A stretch of DNA of 64,000 nucleotides from Arthrobacter sp. YN (GCF_002224285.1 NZ_CP022436.1:744001-808000); one strand, 5' to 3'. Positions 1-9,075 are shown, numbered from the stretch's first letter. Notes: generated by a model not told the origin, from the sequence alone. Numbers and translations: made by a program.

Positions 1-2
1 CG

Positions 3-95
3 CCTGGATATGTCCTGGTAGCACCGGACAAGGTCCGGCTGCCCAACGGCACGGTGGTCCTGTTGTCCACCCTGGTTCTTCCTCCGACGCCCTAG
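3..95 (+). CDS. C-terminal end of an unidentified protein (partial)
   Basis: An open frame enters from the left edge and stops at TAG 93-95, giving about 30 residues with a beta-strand-like pattern (VLVAPDKVRLPNG, then TVVLLSTLVLPPTP). The composition looks coding and no other frame is open across the edge, but there is too little sequence to name a family. It could also be chance. The following 120 bases up to the glutathione peroxidase hold nothing I recognise. Confidence 0.3.
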   Translation, partial: PGYVLVAPDKVRLPNGTVVLLSTLVLPPTP

Positions 96-215
96 AGGTC
101 CCTACGCTGAGGGCACGCGAAACGCCAACACGCCCGCGTTTCGCGCCCCAAAGCCAGCTCCCGTAAGCTCGATGGCGGCAAGCCCGCCAGCCGACGTCGT
201 CAGGAAGCGAACCCC

Positions 216-698
216 ATGACCAGCCTGTACAGCATTCCCCTCACCTTCAACGATGGCTCAGAAGCGGACTTCGGCCGGTTCGAGGGGAAAGCGGTCCTGG
301 TGGTCAACGTGGCTTCCGAGTGCGGCTTCACACGCCAGTACGCCGGGCTCGAAGAGCTGTACGGCAAATACCGCGAACAGGGCCTGGAGATCCTCGGCGT
401 GCCCTGCAACCAGTTCGGTGGGCAGGAACCCGGCGCGGATGAGGAGATCGCGGAATTCTGTGAGCGGAATTTCGGCGTGACCTTCCCTCTGACCAGCAAA
501 GCGAACGTCCTGGGAAAGCAGCAGCACCCCCTGTTCGCGGAGCTGACCCAGGATGAGGACGGCCAGCCTGCCAAGGTGAAGTGGAACTTCGAGAAGTTCG
601 TCATAAACCGGGGCGGAGATCTCGTGGCAAGGTTCCCATCCACAGTGGAGCCTGACTCCGAAGACCTTGTGAAGGCAGTGGAAAAAGCGCTGGCGTAA
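216..698 (+). CDS. Glutathione peroxidase / thiol peroxidase (BtuE/BsaA type)
   Basis: A 160-residue thioredoxin-fold peroxidase that reduces hydrogen peroxide or lipid hydroperoxides in the cytoplasm; bacterial members of this family generally use thioredoxin rather than glutathione. The three family signatures are in order: NVASECGFT near residue 30 with the peroxidatic Cys in place of selenocysteine, CNQFGGQEP near 65 giving the catalytic Gln and a second Cys, and KWNFEKF near 125 giving the Trp-Asn pair. Length is typical. The ATG lies 6 bases after a GAAGCGAAC stretch, so the ribosome site is weak. It stands alone, with a GGGAGGAAAG stretch just after its stop. Identification is secure; the physiological reductant is not. 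Confidence 0.93.
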   Translation: MTSLYSIPLTFNDGSEADFGRFEGKAVLVVNVASECGFTRQYAGLEELYGKYREQGLEILGVPCNQFGGQEPGADEEIAEFCERNFGVTFPLTSKANVLGKQQHPLFAELTQDEDGQPAKVKWNFEKFVINRGGDLVARFPSTVEPDSEDLVKAVEKALA

Positions 699-839
699 AG
701 CCACCAATTTTGAAGGGAGGAAAGTAATTTTCCAACATTCCGCCGGATGTTAGCCAGTTGTTGGCTAGTTGTCTGGTTGGATTGGCCCTACTGGATTGAT
801 ACGGGAGACGCCGTCTCCCACCAAACGCTAAGGCAAGCT

Positions 840-1822
840 ATGGAGCTCATCGAGGCCGAGTACCCCAAACCAGGTCATGTGCTTTTGCACCTGAGTGATC
901 TGCACCTGGTGGGTGGTCCGGGCACGCTCTATGGCTCTGTGGACAGCGCCACCAGGCTCCAGGAGATCTGCGACCAGATCGTCGCCTCCCGGATCAGGCC
1001 GGAAGCCATCATCTTCACCGGAGACCTCGCGGACAAAGGTGAGCTGGAAGCCTACAAGCGGCTCCGCGACATGATCGAACCTGTCTGCGACGCTCTCGGG
1101 TCCAAAGCCATCTGGGCCATGGGCAACCACGACAACCGTGCCAACTTCCGTTCCGCCTTCGTGGATGCCTCCGAGGCCAGCAAGCCCCACGACCCCGTGG
1201 ACCGCAGCTACTTCGTGAACGGGCTCCGCATCATCACGTTGGACACCACCGTCCCTGGCCACCACTACGGTGAACTGTCGGAGTCCCAGCTCGAATGGCT
1301 GGCTGCCGAACTGGCCACCCCGGCTCCCGACGGCACCATCCTTGCCCTGCACCATCCGCCTGTCCCGTGCGTCCAGGACCTCGCCGTGTTGGTGGAGCTC
1401 CGCGGCCAAGCCGCACTGGCCGCCGTCGTGCGTAATACGGACGTCCGCACCATCCTGGGTGGCCACCTGCATTACTCCACGACGGCGGGCTTCGCCGGCA
1501 TCCCGGTATCGGTGGCCTCGGCCACGTGCTACACGCAGGACCTTGGCGTCCGCGCAGGCGCGCAGCGGGGCAGGGACGGTGCGCAGTCGTACAACATGAT
1601 CCACGTGTACGAGCACACGATTGTGCATTCGGTGGTGCCAATGTCCGGCGGCGTCACCGTGGGCGAGCCCGTGGACGCTGACGAGGTTCAGCGTCGGCTG
1701 GCTGAAGCCGGCATCCGCATCCCCACGAATCGCGGGTGGGTGCCCACACATCGCCGGGCACGCACACCTCGTCGATGCCGCTTGTTGCTCCCGGTGGTTT
1801 TACTTCTCCCAAGGCGCCTTAA
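840..1822 (+). CDS. cpdA: Metallophosphoesterase, CpdA-like 3',5'-cyclic nucleotide phosphodiesterase; 3' end apparently frameshifted
   Basis: Calcineurin-like phosphoesterase using a dimetal centre to hydrolyse phosphodiesters, probably cyclic AMP. The metal-binding blocks are all present: [27 protein letters not shown] and GGHLHYS. I start it at ATG 840 ([12 protein letters not shown]), where homology to this family would begin; an upstream ATG at 747 only adds unconvincing residues. Read strictly, the frame has no stop and runs on to 3077 as the exact antisense of the Stealth gene. Restoring one base in the G-rich stretch near 1731-1740 instead gives a tail ending [16 protein letters not shown] and a TAA at 1820-1822, converging on the Stealth stop at 1800. 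I therefore infer a one-base deletion. N-terminal 300 residues certain, tail inferred. Confidence 0.8.
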
Positions 1823-3389
1823 CCGGGAAGTACTTCTCCAGGAAGTCCGTCACCAGGTCGGCACGCTCGTTGGCTTCAACCTCCGGGAAGCTGCCGTCGT
1901 TCAGGCAGAAGAAGTCCATGTGGCGCTTCGCCAGGAGCTTGGGCAGGTAATGCAGGCCAGCCCACATGGTGGAGTCCACGTACCTGACCTTGGCGTTGGT
2001 CTGCGTGACGGCGCGGCCCGTGAGCAGCGCGTAGTAGTGGTAGAACGAGTTGGTGACCGAGATGTTGTCCGCAGCGCGGAAACGGCTCCCGGCGGTCTTA
2101 GCGAATTCCGCCGGGAATTCTTTCTCCATTCGGGCCACCACGCTGCGCCGCAGGGGAGCTGCGGTGTGTTCGAGGTGCCGGGTGGTGATCCGGCCAAAAC
2201 GCTCCCAGAGCAGCTTCCGGTTGACGCGTGCCGCGTTCTCGAAGCCGCTGCGTTCGGCGTCGTTCTCGCCCAGCCCGATCCGGGTGTCAGCCTCGATGAA
2301 CTTGGTGATGCCACCGGGAGTGAAGAACATGTCCGGGCCCACGGGGCGGCCAAAGAACATGTCGTCATTGGAGTACAGGAAGTGCTCGGAAAGCCCCTCG
2401 ATGTGGTGGAGCTGGCATTCCACGGCCTGCGAGTTGTGCGTGGGCAGGACCGAGGTATCGGCGAAGAACTCCTCGCTGCGAACGATCGTGACCGACGGGT
2501 GGTCGGCCAGCCACTCAGGGGCGGGGGAGTCGGTGGCGATGAAGATCCGCCGTACCCAGGGCGCGAACATGTGCACCGAACGCAGGGCATATTTCAGTTC
2601 GTTGATCTGGCGGAAGCGGGCCTCATGGTCGTCACCCTCGCCCAGAACGGCCCCGGCCTGCTGCGCGCGCCGCCTGGCGATGTACTCGGGGTCGCTGCCG
2701 TCCACCCACGAGAAAACCATGTCGACATCAAAGTCGATGTCGCTTGCGTGGTCCGCGAACATGTTCTCGATGGTGGGCCAGGTCAGGCCGTGCCGCTGAA
2801 CGGTTCCACGGACAGCGTCCTGCCGCAGCATGGTGCGGCGGGTCAGGGAGTTCTCCACGGGCAGCTCAAGGTGGTCGCCTTCAAACCGCCACAGCTCCAG
2901 CTGCACGCCCAGCGCCGGGCCGTACCAGAGGCCACCGCCCGTTTCGACGCGCGGGCGGTACAGGCGGAAGATGCGCGCTTTCCGGTTGGCGGACAGCTCG
3001 CCGTCGGCCACCAGGACCGAGGTCTTCTTCTTGGCGTCCACGGTCATGGAGTAGAAGGGCTCGTTGTGGAACGCTGACACCAGCGCCTCACGGACCTCCT
3101 TGCGTGACTCCCAGTCGACAGCGATAACCGGCCTCTCATCATTGCCGCGCACCAGGATGAAATCGACGCCGGCAGCGTCCAGTGCCGCCCTGACAGCCAG
3201 GAGATCGGACACCATGGCCTGTTGCGGGGTGAGGTCGGCGTTGATCAGGGCGTACCGCCCACGGTGACGGACGACGTCGGACCGGTGCTTAAGGTGCGCG
3301 ACGACGGCAGGCGAGATCGCCTCAGCAATCGTGTCCTCTTCTATGGACGGGCTGCCGTGGTAAATCGGATCGACCTGTGCTTGTGTGAT
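1800..3389 (-). CDS. Stealth-family sugar-phosphate transferase (capsule/wall polymer), probable ATC start
   Basis: Stealth proteins transfer hexose-1-phosphate to build phosphodiester-linked surface polysaccharides and are related to eukaryotic GlcNAc-1-phosphotransferase. Visible conserved regions: an N-terminal segment with [17 protein letters not shown]1 with [11 protein letters not shown] near residue 230, CR2 from [12 protein letters not shown] through [13 protein letters not shown]3 with [14 protein letters not shown], and CR4 near the C-terminus (FFCLNDG). The first ATG (3215) would cut off 58 residues that clearly belong to the protein. The open frame extends back to the TGA of the HAD gene with no ATG, GTG or TTG. 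GGAG followed eight bases later by ATC (3389-3387, reading on as [11 protein letters not shown]) is the best start, giving 529 residues. It lies 48 bases downstream of the HAD gene in the same operon. Confidence 0.85.
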   Translation of the reverse strand: MTQAQVDPIYHGSPSIEEDTIAEAISPAVVAHLKHRSDVVRHRGRYALINADLTPQQAMVSDLLAVRAALDAAGVDFILVRGNDERPVIAVDWESRKEVREALVSAFHNEPFYSMTVDAKKKTSVLVADGELSANRKARIFRLYRPRVETGGGLWYGPALGVQLELWRFEGDHLELPVENSLTRRTMLRQDAVRGTVQRHGLTWPTIENMFADHASDIDFDVDMVFSWVDGSDPEYIARRRAQQAGAVLGEGDDHEARFRQINELKYALRSVHMFAPWVRRIFIATDSPAPEWLADHPSVTIVRSEEFFADTSVLPTHNSQAVECQLHHIEGLSEHFLYSNDDMFFGRPVGPDMFFTPGGITKFIEADTRIGLGENDAERSGFENAARVNRKLLWERFGRITTRHLEHTAAPLRRSVVARMEKEFPAEFAKTAGSRFRAADNISVTNSFYHYYALLTGRAVTQTNAKVRYVDSTMWAGLHYLPKLLAKRHMDFFCLNDGSFPEVEANERADLVTDFLEKYFPVKAPWEK

Positions 3390-3437
3390 GGCTGTATCTC
3401 CGGGATCGTCGGTGCGTGAAACTGGACTCGCTGGTTG

Positions 3438-4358
3438 TCAGATGGAAAGGGCCTCGCGCCAGCTGCGGAGGAAAGCGCCGCCGGCGTCGTCGTGGATGAC
3501 TTCGTCCGCCAGTTGGAGGTCAGAGGCCGTCAGGATGGTGTAGGGCTTCACCGGTACGCCGTCTGCGGGCCGGACGTCCACGTGCTTTACGTCGTGATCG
3601 TTGTGGTGAAGCCAGTCTGCCATGGCATAGTCCGTGCGGGAATCACCCACGGTCCGCCATGAGAGCGGAGTGATGCCCTGGGCCGCGAGCAGTTCGACGG
3701 CGCGGCTCGCTCCGAGGTCTTTGCCGAGGCGGACGGATTCGATGTCCGTGGAGATGATGGTGGGGTCCAACCGGTAATCTGCCGTGTCATCGGATTCTGG
3801 CGCATGGTGGTCCAGAATCGCCGCGTTGAGGCCATGGCGTCCCATGATGTCCAGGGCGTCGGCGTCGAAGAGTTTCTGTTCGGCCAGGTAGTCCGCGCTG
3901 GCCACGTCCAGGTGCTGCTCCACGGAAACCATGGCGCGCTTGGTCTCGTCAAAGAACATGTGCGCGGAATAGTCCTCGGCAACCAATCGGCGGATATCGT
4001 CGCCGTAGGCCTTGGGTACCGCGAGTTCGCGGTCCACATGGATGGGACCGGGGCCTTCCGCCGTGTAGCTGAACCACACAGCGCCCTTCTCGCAGATGGC
4101 ATGGATGACGGTGTTGGACGGCATTCCGGCGGCGATCATGGGCTCCATGACCTGCTCGCTGATGAACGCGTCAGAGCGGCCTGTGTTGAAAATGACGGGA
4201 ATGCCCGCCGAGGCCAGCGCCACCATGTCCGCGATGATGTCCGGCTTGACGTCGCGCGTCACAGGGCTGGCAATGGGGCCGTCGACATCCAACAGCAACG
4301 CCAGGGCGGGCGTGGCGTGGGCAGCGGTCCGTTCAGTACCTTGGAGCGGTTGAGTCAT
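3438..4358 (-). CDS. HAD-superfamily hydrolase (Cof-type/sugar-phosphatase-like)
   Basis: A 306-residue haloacid-dehalogenase-fold phosphatase. Motif I is LLLDVDGPI near residue 24 with the DxD nucleophile pair, motif II is the FNTGRSD stretch, and motif III/IV is VGDSRTDYAMADWL near 240, which carries the magnesium-binding acidic residues. The insertion between motifs II and III is long, as in class IIB (Cof/SPP) enzymes, so a small sugar phosphate is a likely substrate. It precedes the Stealth transferase in the same frame and direction, suggesting a link to sugar-phosphate or surface-polymer metabolism, which is inference. ATG start chosen because upstream sequence lacks coding character. 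Confidence 0.85.
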   Translation of the reverse strand: MTQPLQGTERTAAHATPALALLLDVDGPIASPVTRDVKPDIIADMVALASAGIPVIFNTGRSDAFISEQVMEPMIAAGMPSNTVIHAICEKGAVWFSYTAEGPGPIHVDRELAVPKAYGDDIRRLVAEDYSAHMFFDETKRAMVSVEQHLDVASADYLAEQKLFDADALDIMGRHGLNAAILDHHAPESDDTADYRLDPTIISTDIESVRLGKDLGASRAVELLAAQGITPLSWRTVGDSRTDYAMADWLHHNDHDVKHVDVRPADGVPVKPYTILTASDLQLADEVIHDDAGGAFLRSWREALSI

Positions 4359-4397
4359 GCCCCTATTCTGTCAGTCCCCGCGGCTACCCTCACAGCT

Positions 4398-4475
4398 ATG
4401 ACGTCTGTGACGCCCCACGAAGGTTATAGACGGCACTCGTGGAAAGTACGCGCCAGTACGGACGGACTTTGCTGA
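4398..4475 (+). pseudogene. Possible 5' fragment of a truncated gene
   Basis: A short frame starting ATG 4398 reads MTSVTPHEGYRRHSWKVRAS and stops at TGA 4475. It sits where a gene divergent from the HAD gene would start, at the edge of the lipoprotein island. It resembles a gene beginning that loses its continuation where the island starts, but 25 residues are too few to be sure and it may be chance. Confidence 0.2.
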
Positions 4476-4485
4476 TCACTGCTTC

Positions 4486-5004
4486 CTACCGGAATTTGCC
4501 TTCGGGATCCGGTGTGCATCGGGTGTTGCCGCCGAGCGTGGTGCCGAAGCTGCTGGTTCCAAGCTGCATGGAGAACTTGCCATCGCCAAAGCCAGTGGTG
4601 GTCTGGTCTCGGTTGGCCCCCGAGGGCTGGGTTTGTACGACTCTTAGCCCTTTGCTTTCAAAGACTTCCTTTACCGTCTTATGTATCGCTTCAGCCTGAT
4701 CTTCTGAGATCGCGCTGCGGGTAATGTCAAAGCTGAATTGAGTCCCTTCAATGCCCTGAGGCAGATCGCAGACGTCCCCCGGTGCATCTGGTGCAACTTT
4801 CGTCCAGTCACCAGGGGCGAGGGCTTGGACTTCCGTGAAGATGTCGAGGTATTCCTTGCGGGCTTGTTCTGATCCCATGGTCTGCTCCGCGGTGCTGGTA
4901 GCGGGACTGGTGCTGGGGGTTGTCCCGCACCCTGCAAGCGTGAGCAGAATGATCGCTGTGGCGGGAAGGACACGCCAGTATAGGCTGCGGTGCATGGTGG
5001 TCAT
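4486..5004 (-). CDS. Lipoprotein, paralogue 1 of 3 (putative immunity protein)
   Basis: A 172-residue exported lipoprotein. Residues 1-26 form a signal peptide ending in lipobox LTLAGC, followed by a Ser/Thr/Pro-rich linker and a shared core: EQTMGSEQARKEYL, EVQALAPGDWTKV, an internal Cys near VCD, and a terminal block GGNTRC(T)PDPEGKFR. Two neighbouring genes are close paralogues with the same block order. I do not recognise a named domain. It is the third gene after the toxin-like protein, seven bases after paralogue 2, with an AGGAAAG ribosome site. Tandem, diverging small lipoproteins behind a large WXG100-type protein are typical of immunity genes, but function is inferred from context only. 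Confidence 0.8.
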   Translation of the reverse strand: MTTMHRSLYWRVLPATAIILLTLAGCGTTPSTSPATSTAEQTMGSEQARKEYLDIFTEVQALAPGDWTKVAPDAPGDVCDLPQGIEGTQFSFDITRSAISEDQAEAIHKTVKEVFESKGLRVVQTQPSGANRDQTTTGFGDGKFSMQLGTSSFGTTLGGNTRCTPDPEGKFR

Positions 5005-5011
5005 GGCTTTC

Positions 5012-5530
5012 CTAGCGGAACTTACCTTCCGGGTCGGAAAAACAACGGGTATTTCCGCCGAGGGTAATGGCGAGCCTGCCGGTGGTTAGTCCCATGACAA
5101 ATTTGTCGGGCCCGAACACGTCGGTGCTTCTGATGAAATTCGGGCCATCGTCTGTTTCTTGCTTGACTGTGAAGCCGGTGGCTTCAAACAAGGTCTTGAC
5201 CTTGTCATGAAGCGCATCCATTTCTTCCCGACTCAACGGGCTCCGATGGGCATCGAAAGAGACTTTGGTTCCCTCAGTGCCGAGGGGGCCATCACAGACC
5301 CCGCCTGGTTTGTCGGGGGTGACTTTTGTCCAGTCGCCAGGGGCAAGGGCTTGGACTTCCGTGAAGAGGTTGAGGTATTCCTTGCGGGCTTGTTCTGATC
5401 CCATGGTCTGCTCCGCGGTGCTGGTAGTTGGGTTGGTGCCAGGGCTGGGCTCACACCCCGCCAGAGCGAGAAGAAGAACCGCTGCGGCGGGAAGGGCACG
5501 CCTGTGCCGGCGGCGGAGTTTGGTGGTCAT
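5012..5530 (-). CDS. Lipoprotein, paralogue 2 of 3 (putative immunity protein)
   Basis: A 172-residue lipoprotein with signal peptide and lipobox LALAGC, then the same linker, EQTMGSEQARKEYL block, APGDWTKV block and terminal GGNTRCFSDPEGKFR as its neighbours. The middle (from LSREEMDALHDKV to GPDKF) is more like paralogue 3 than paralogue 1, so it probably arose by a later duplication. Its ATG overlaps the TGA of a short frame ending QFTNATR, which resembles the last residues of the toxin-like protein (QLTNAKR). The duplicated unit therefore seems to have included the toxin's 3' end. Confidence 0.8.
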   Translation of the reverse strand: MTTKLRRRHRRALPAAAVLLLALAGCEPSPGTNPTTSTAEQTMGSEQARKEYLNLFTEVQALAPGDWTKVTPDKPGGVCDGPLGTEGTKVSFDAHRSPLSREEMDALHDKVKTLFEATGFTVKQETDDGPNFIRSTDVFGPDKFVMGLTTGRLAITLGGNTRCFSDPEGKFR

Positions 5531-5553
5531 CGTGTCGCATTCGTGAATTGATC
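5527..5553 (-). other. Duplicated remnant of the toxin gene 3' end
   Basis: Between paralogues 3 and 2 the minus strand reads DQFTNATR followed by TGA, overlapping the next ATG as ATGA. The end of the toxin-like gene at 6084 reads HQLTNAKR followed by TGA, with the identical ATGA overlap into paralogue 3. DNA similarity spans the last 25 or so bases (CACGAATGCGA then ACGATGA in both). This is best read as a scar of tandem duplication of a [toxin tail + lipoprotein] unit. Confidence 0.55.
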
Positions 5554-5569
5554 GTCCGCCTGGGGATCC

Positions 5570-6087
5570 CTAGCGAAATTTACCTTCCGGGTCGGCAAAG
5601 CAGCGGGTATTCCCGCTGAGGGTGATGCCGTACTTGCCGGTACCGAACCCCATAGAGAACTTGTCGGGCCCGAGGACCACGGTGTGTCGGACAAAGTTCG
5701 GGCCATCATCGATTTCCTGCCTGAGATTAAACCCGGTGGCCTCGAACAAGGCCTTGACCTTGTCGTGGAGAACATCCATTTCTTCCCGGCTCAGTGGACT
5801 CCGACTGGTATCGAAGGAGACCTGGGTGCCTTCCGTGCCGAGAGGACGATCACAGACCCACCCTGCTTTGTCTGGTGTGACTTTCGTCCAGTCGCCGGGG
5901 CGAGAGCTTGAATCTTGTTGAAGAGGTCAAGGTACTCTGTTCGGGCTTCTTCCGGGTCCATTGTCTGCTCCGCGGCGCTGGTAGGTGGGTTGGTGCTTGG
6001 CGTTGTCCCGCACCCTGCAAGGGTGAGTAGAAGGATCGCCGCGGCGGGAAGCATATGCCAGTATCGGCGGCTACGTGTGGATGTCAT
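5570..6087 (-). pseudogene. Lipoprotein, paralogue 3 of 3, frameshifted
   Basis: The first gene after the toxin-like protein. It begins with signal peptide and lipobox LTLAGC, continues through EQTMDPEEARTEYLDLF and IQALAP, then loses frame. The rest (DWTKVTPDK, LSREEMDVLHDKVKALF, GPDKFSMGFG, ending NTRCFADPEGKFR) continues in another frame to TAG 5570. Compared with the two paralogues, where this stretch reads GTCGCCAGGGGC, the plus strand here reads GTCGCCGGGGCG at 5891-5902, one base shorter. One deletion therefore explains the break. Without it the protein would be about 172 residues. Either a recent pseudogene or a sequencing error. Confidence 0.8.
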
Positions 6088-7716
6088 CGTTTCGCATTCG
6101 TGAGCTGGTGATTCAAGCCGAGGGCGATCCTGGCCTGGTTGTAGCTAGACTCTGTTGACTTGTCGAAGTAACCGTAGATGCCGTCCTTGCCACCGGTTTG
6201 CCCGTCGTGGGTTTTCGTTGGCAGGTCTTTGGCACCATCCGGTCCTGTGGTGCCGTCCGTGCCAAAGGTGACAAGCAAGACGGTCCCGGTCAATCCCATT
6301 CAGACGAGCGAGGTCACGTTGCTCAACTCTTTGATCATTGGCCTGTTTGGTTTTGGATGCCATGTCCTTGCCGACGGTAGTGTCCAGCCCGGGGAGCTGG
6401 TAGGTGACGTGCTTGGCGGCATCGAGGTCTCCCACGGAAATAGATGCACCGAACCCGGTCTCCGATCCTGTCCCGAGACCAAAGGGAACGAAGCTCACGA
6501 GTTGAAAGATCGATGACTTGTCGTCAGTATCGACGACTTTTTCGTTGCCCTCGGTGTCGTAGAGCGTTTCCCAGATCTTGTTGACCATGCCTTCCTGGGA
6601 GCCTTCATCAACTTTTCCGCCGTGCTCTTCGCGGTACTTCTTCCAGTGATTGTGCATCTGCAGCAACTTTTTGCGGTTGGCAAGGTCCCTGGCGGTCGCG
6701 GTGACACCGTTCAGGTTTCCAATAACTTCGGGCAGTGCATCGATCAGGAGCTGCTGTTCTTCACCGACGGTGACTTTCCCGGTGGCAGGCTCGACGGTGT
6801 GGCCAAGACCAGACCACCACGTGGCTGTGGCTACGGGGTCCAGTCCTGGTTGGGTCAGGAGTTCCCGCAGCCTGGCGCTGCCACCATTACCGAGCCAAAC
6901 CTTCAGTTGCGCTGCACTCATGGTTCCGATGTCGTTCAAACCGACTTGGTTTGGTGCTGCGTACTGGATGAAGAGCCCGTTGAGCATGCTGTCCGCGATA
7001 GAGCCGTTGCCTGCTGTTTCGAATGCGGTGGCGACCTGCTCTATCCAATCGGCGTCTGCTGCGTTGGCGGCGAGCAGCTGCTCAAAACCAGCAACAAACG
7101 ATTCAGTCTCGATGGTCACCCAGGAACACGATGCTGTGAAACCGCTCCAGGCATTCCGGACTGCGACAAAGTGTGAATTCAGGGTGTTCGTGGCCGTCCG
7201 GGACACTGAGGCGAAGCCGCGGAGCTTGCCCGGGTCAGCCGAGGTGGTTCCGCTTCCTGGTCCGCCGGCGAACCGGGGCCGGTCCCGCGGAGAAAACACA
7301 GCTGAAACAGCCGGTGCAGGGACCGGCGTTCTCTCGGGCATCGGGTCCAGGACCATGGTGGCGACTGTCACTGACGTTTTCGCGATGTTCCCGGAGAGCA
7401 GGTGCTGTTTACGGATATTGTCGCGTTGCTGCCAGGCATCCATGTTCTTTTGCCGGGCTTTCTCTTGCTGGGCCCTGTGCTTGGCCTCGCCGACGTCCTC
7501 GGCCAGAACCGCGAGGACACCTGCAAGCTTGCCGCGATCATCAGACCTGATGCCGCAGGCGTCCTTGAACAGACGCCCGTAGCCCCCGTTGAAATCCTGC
7601 ACTGCCCGCTCCACGGCCCCGCACAGGAAGCCTCCCTCGGCCCGCAGAACCTCGTCGGCGGAGTTCGCGGCACTGATCAGCGCGTCGGCCGCGCCGTCAT
7701 CAAAAGCAATTGCCAT
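6084..7716 (-). CDS. Large WXG100/DUF1023-like protein (putative polymorphic toxin), frameshifted near its 3' end
   Basis: About 545 residues if repaired. Residues 1-110 (from MAIAFDDGAADALISAANSA) are helical and resemble WXG100/LXG-type secreted proteins. The centre has an Ala/Pro/Gly-rich linker. From about residue 340 come LPEVIGNLNGV, TARDLANR and later VGDLDAAKHVTYQLPGLD, which match the N-terminal half of DUF1023 (alpha/beta hydrolase 8) proteins. The final 70 residues (LLVTFGTDGTTGPDG to QLTNAKR) lie in a second frame, and joining them needs removal of one base near 6285-6290. That second frame ends with an ATGA overlap with the first lipoprotein gene, arguing it is the real tail. I start at ATG 7716; longer upstream starts add non-coding-like sequence. 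Toxin function is inference. Confidence 0.6.
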
Positions 7717-7813
7717 ACTAGGCCCCCAAACCAGAACAATAAATCCAACGACTAGCATAATTGCTGTTTGCGCAATTGGAAGGTCGTGGTGTTGGACGAA
7801 TTTAGGAGGGTGT

Positions 7814-7945
7814 ATGCCAGAGGATGCAAAGAAGCACCGGTTCCTGACCACGGAACAGGTGGCCGAGGAACTGAATGTGTCAGTGAACCGGGGCAGGGCG
7901 TTGCTCAAGCCGGTGATCTGCGGGCGTCCAGGTCCGGGGCCGTAG
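7814..7945 (+). pseudogene. Small MerR/excisionase-type HTH DNA-binding protein, degraded
   Basis: Starts at ATG 7814 after TTAGGAGGG. The first 30 residues, including RFLTTEQVAEELNVS, are a MerR/helix-turn-helix-17 type DNA-binding domain. The normal continuation in this small-protein family (ALLK.GDLRG followed by a Trp-containing hairpin) is only found by switching frame repeatedly: GDLR appears in the +1 frame just after 7895, and GVQV/GR in the next. At least two single-base losses are needed between about 7895 and 7935. As read, it ends after 43 residues at TAG 7945. The 90 bases after it show no further gene. Confidence 0.6.
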
Positions 7946-8037
7946 GAGCAGAAGCCGGAAGTCACCTTTTGGCTACAACCTGCTTGTGCCGCGGGTCACA
8001 AGTTCCGTTAGGGCGCCAACTTCCATAGGCTTGAAGG

Positions 8038-8337
8038 GTGATCTTCAAAGCTGTGGGCGAGGGACGCCCGTACCCTGACCATGGATACTCGGCGCCGCGG
8101 GACTGGGCTGCCTTGCCCCCGCGCCCTATCCGCCTCGATGAATTGGTAACCACCAAACGGACCTTGGATTTGGAGGCATTGTTGGCTGAGGACTCAACCT
8201 TCTTTGGCGACCTGTTCCCGCACGTTGTCCAGTACCAGGGCGTCATGTACCTCGAAGACGGGCTCCACCGGGCCGTCCGCACGGCGCTCCACCAAAGGAC
8301 CGCGATTCACGCACGTGTATTGGTGATCGATGGCTAG
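8038..8337 (+). CDS. Small conserved actinobacterial protein, ParB-N-like
   Basis: A 99-residue soluble protein starting at GTG 8038. The C-terminal half, with YQGVMYLEDGLHRAVRTALHQR, resembles the ParB/sulfiredoxin fold, in which a DG(H)HR motif contacts nucleotide. The upstream LDELVTTKRTLDLEALL would be the preceding strand and helix. It overlaps the start of the LytR_C gene by 8 bases, so the two are translated together. I do not know its specific role; some annotation pipelines label relatives as antitoxins, which this sequence does not prove. Confidence 0.75.
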   Translation: MIFKAVGEGRPYPDHGYSAPRDWAALPPRPIRLDELVTTKRTLDLEALLAEDSTFFGDLFPHVVQYQGVMYLEDGLHRAVRTALHQRTAIHARVLVIDG

Positions 8338-9046
8338 GCGGACGGGTCCCACCAGTCCGGAGGCGTCCCCAGCAAAAAAACGTAAGCGTCCCAAGGATGT
8401 GACGCTGCTCCATGGCCACCACGTGGTCACCGGCCCGGAGCTCCGGGCCACCTTTGCCGAGGATGCCGCGGCCCAGAAGACCCGTTTCCGGCGCCGGCTG
8501 CTTCACGGAATTGTCCTGGTCCTGCTGGTGGGTGTGATCGCTGCCGGGGCGGTTGGAGCCTGGGCCATCATGAACGGCGTGATCAAAGTCCCCACCGCGA
8601 TCGCCAGTAAAGCCCCAATGAGCCTGTGCCCCACCACCACGTTCGACTACGTTCCGAACGAAACAGTGAACCTCAACGTCTTTAACGCCACCTCCCGCGG
8701 CGGCCTGGCAGGTACCGTGGCTGAGCAATTTACTGCCCGGGGCTTCAAAGTGGCCTCGGTGGACAACAGCGAGACCGCCTACGCCGGAGTGGCCGTAGTA
8801 GTTTCCGGCGTCAAGGGCCAGGCGGCTGCTTTCAACGTCCAGCGCAACCTTGCCGGCACGGACTACTTCCAGGACAACCGTGAGGATGAGTCCGTGGATG
8901 TCATCCTCACCTCAGACTACGAAGGCCTGGTGGAACCGGAACTGGTGGATCAAACCCCGGGGAAGCTGCTGTGCCCGCGCGAAGACCTGCGCATTGCCGA
9001 TAACTCCAAGTGGCCCATCATCCCGACGCTTCCAGCGGGGCCGTAA
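8330..9046 (+). CDS. LytR C-terminal-domain membrane protein
   Basis: A 238-residue protein with a basic cytoplasmic N-terminus (about 60 residues), one transmembrane segment near residues 62-85 (LLHGIVLVLLVGVIAAGAVGAW), and an extracytoplasmic LytR_C domain (VNLNVFNATSRGGLAGTVAEQF onward to about residue 210). LytR_C domains occur in LytR-CpsA-Psr cell-wall ligases and in stand-alone actinobacterial envelope proteins; here the catalytic LCP domain is absent, so it is probably an accessory envelope factor. Translationally overlaps the preceding ParB-like gene and converges on the TetR gene 29 bases further on. Confidence 0.85.
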   Translation: MARRTGPTSPEASPAKKRKRPKDVTLLHGHHVVTGPELRATFAEDAAAQKTRFRRRLLHGIVLVLLVGVIAAGAVGAWAIMNGVIKVPTAIASKAPMSLCPTTTFDYVPNETVNLNVFNATSRGGLAGTVAEQFTARGFKVASVDNSETAYAGVAVVVSGVKGQAAAFNVQRNLAGTDYFQDNREDESVDVILTSDYEGLVEPELVDQTPGKLLCPREDLRIADNSKWPIIPTLPAGP

Positions 9047-9075
9047 CGGCAGGCAGCAACACCAGCGCCCCTGTA

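Noticed and set aside
747..3077. A 776-codon open frame spanning the phosphodiesterase and the Stealth gene
   Set aside because: Beyond about 1740 it is the exact antisense of the Stealth gene and has no protein-like pattern; the open frame is a by-product of high GC content.
4480..8030. Integrated mobile element
   Set aside because: The lipoprotein island looks acquired, but I found no integrase, transposase, attachment repeat or tRNA at its edges.
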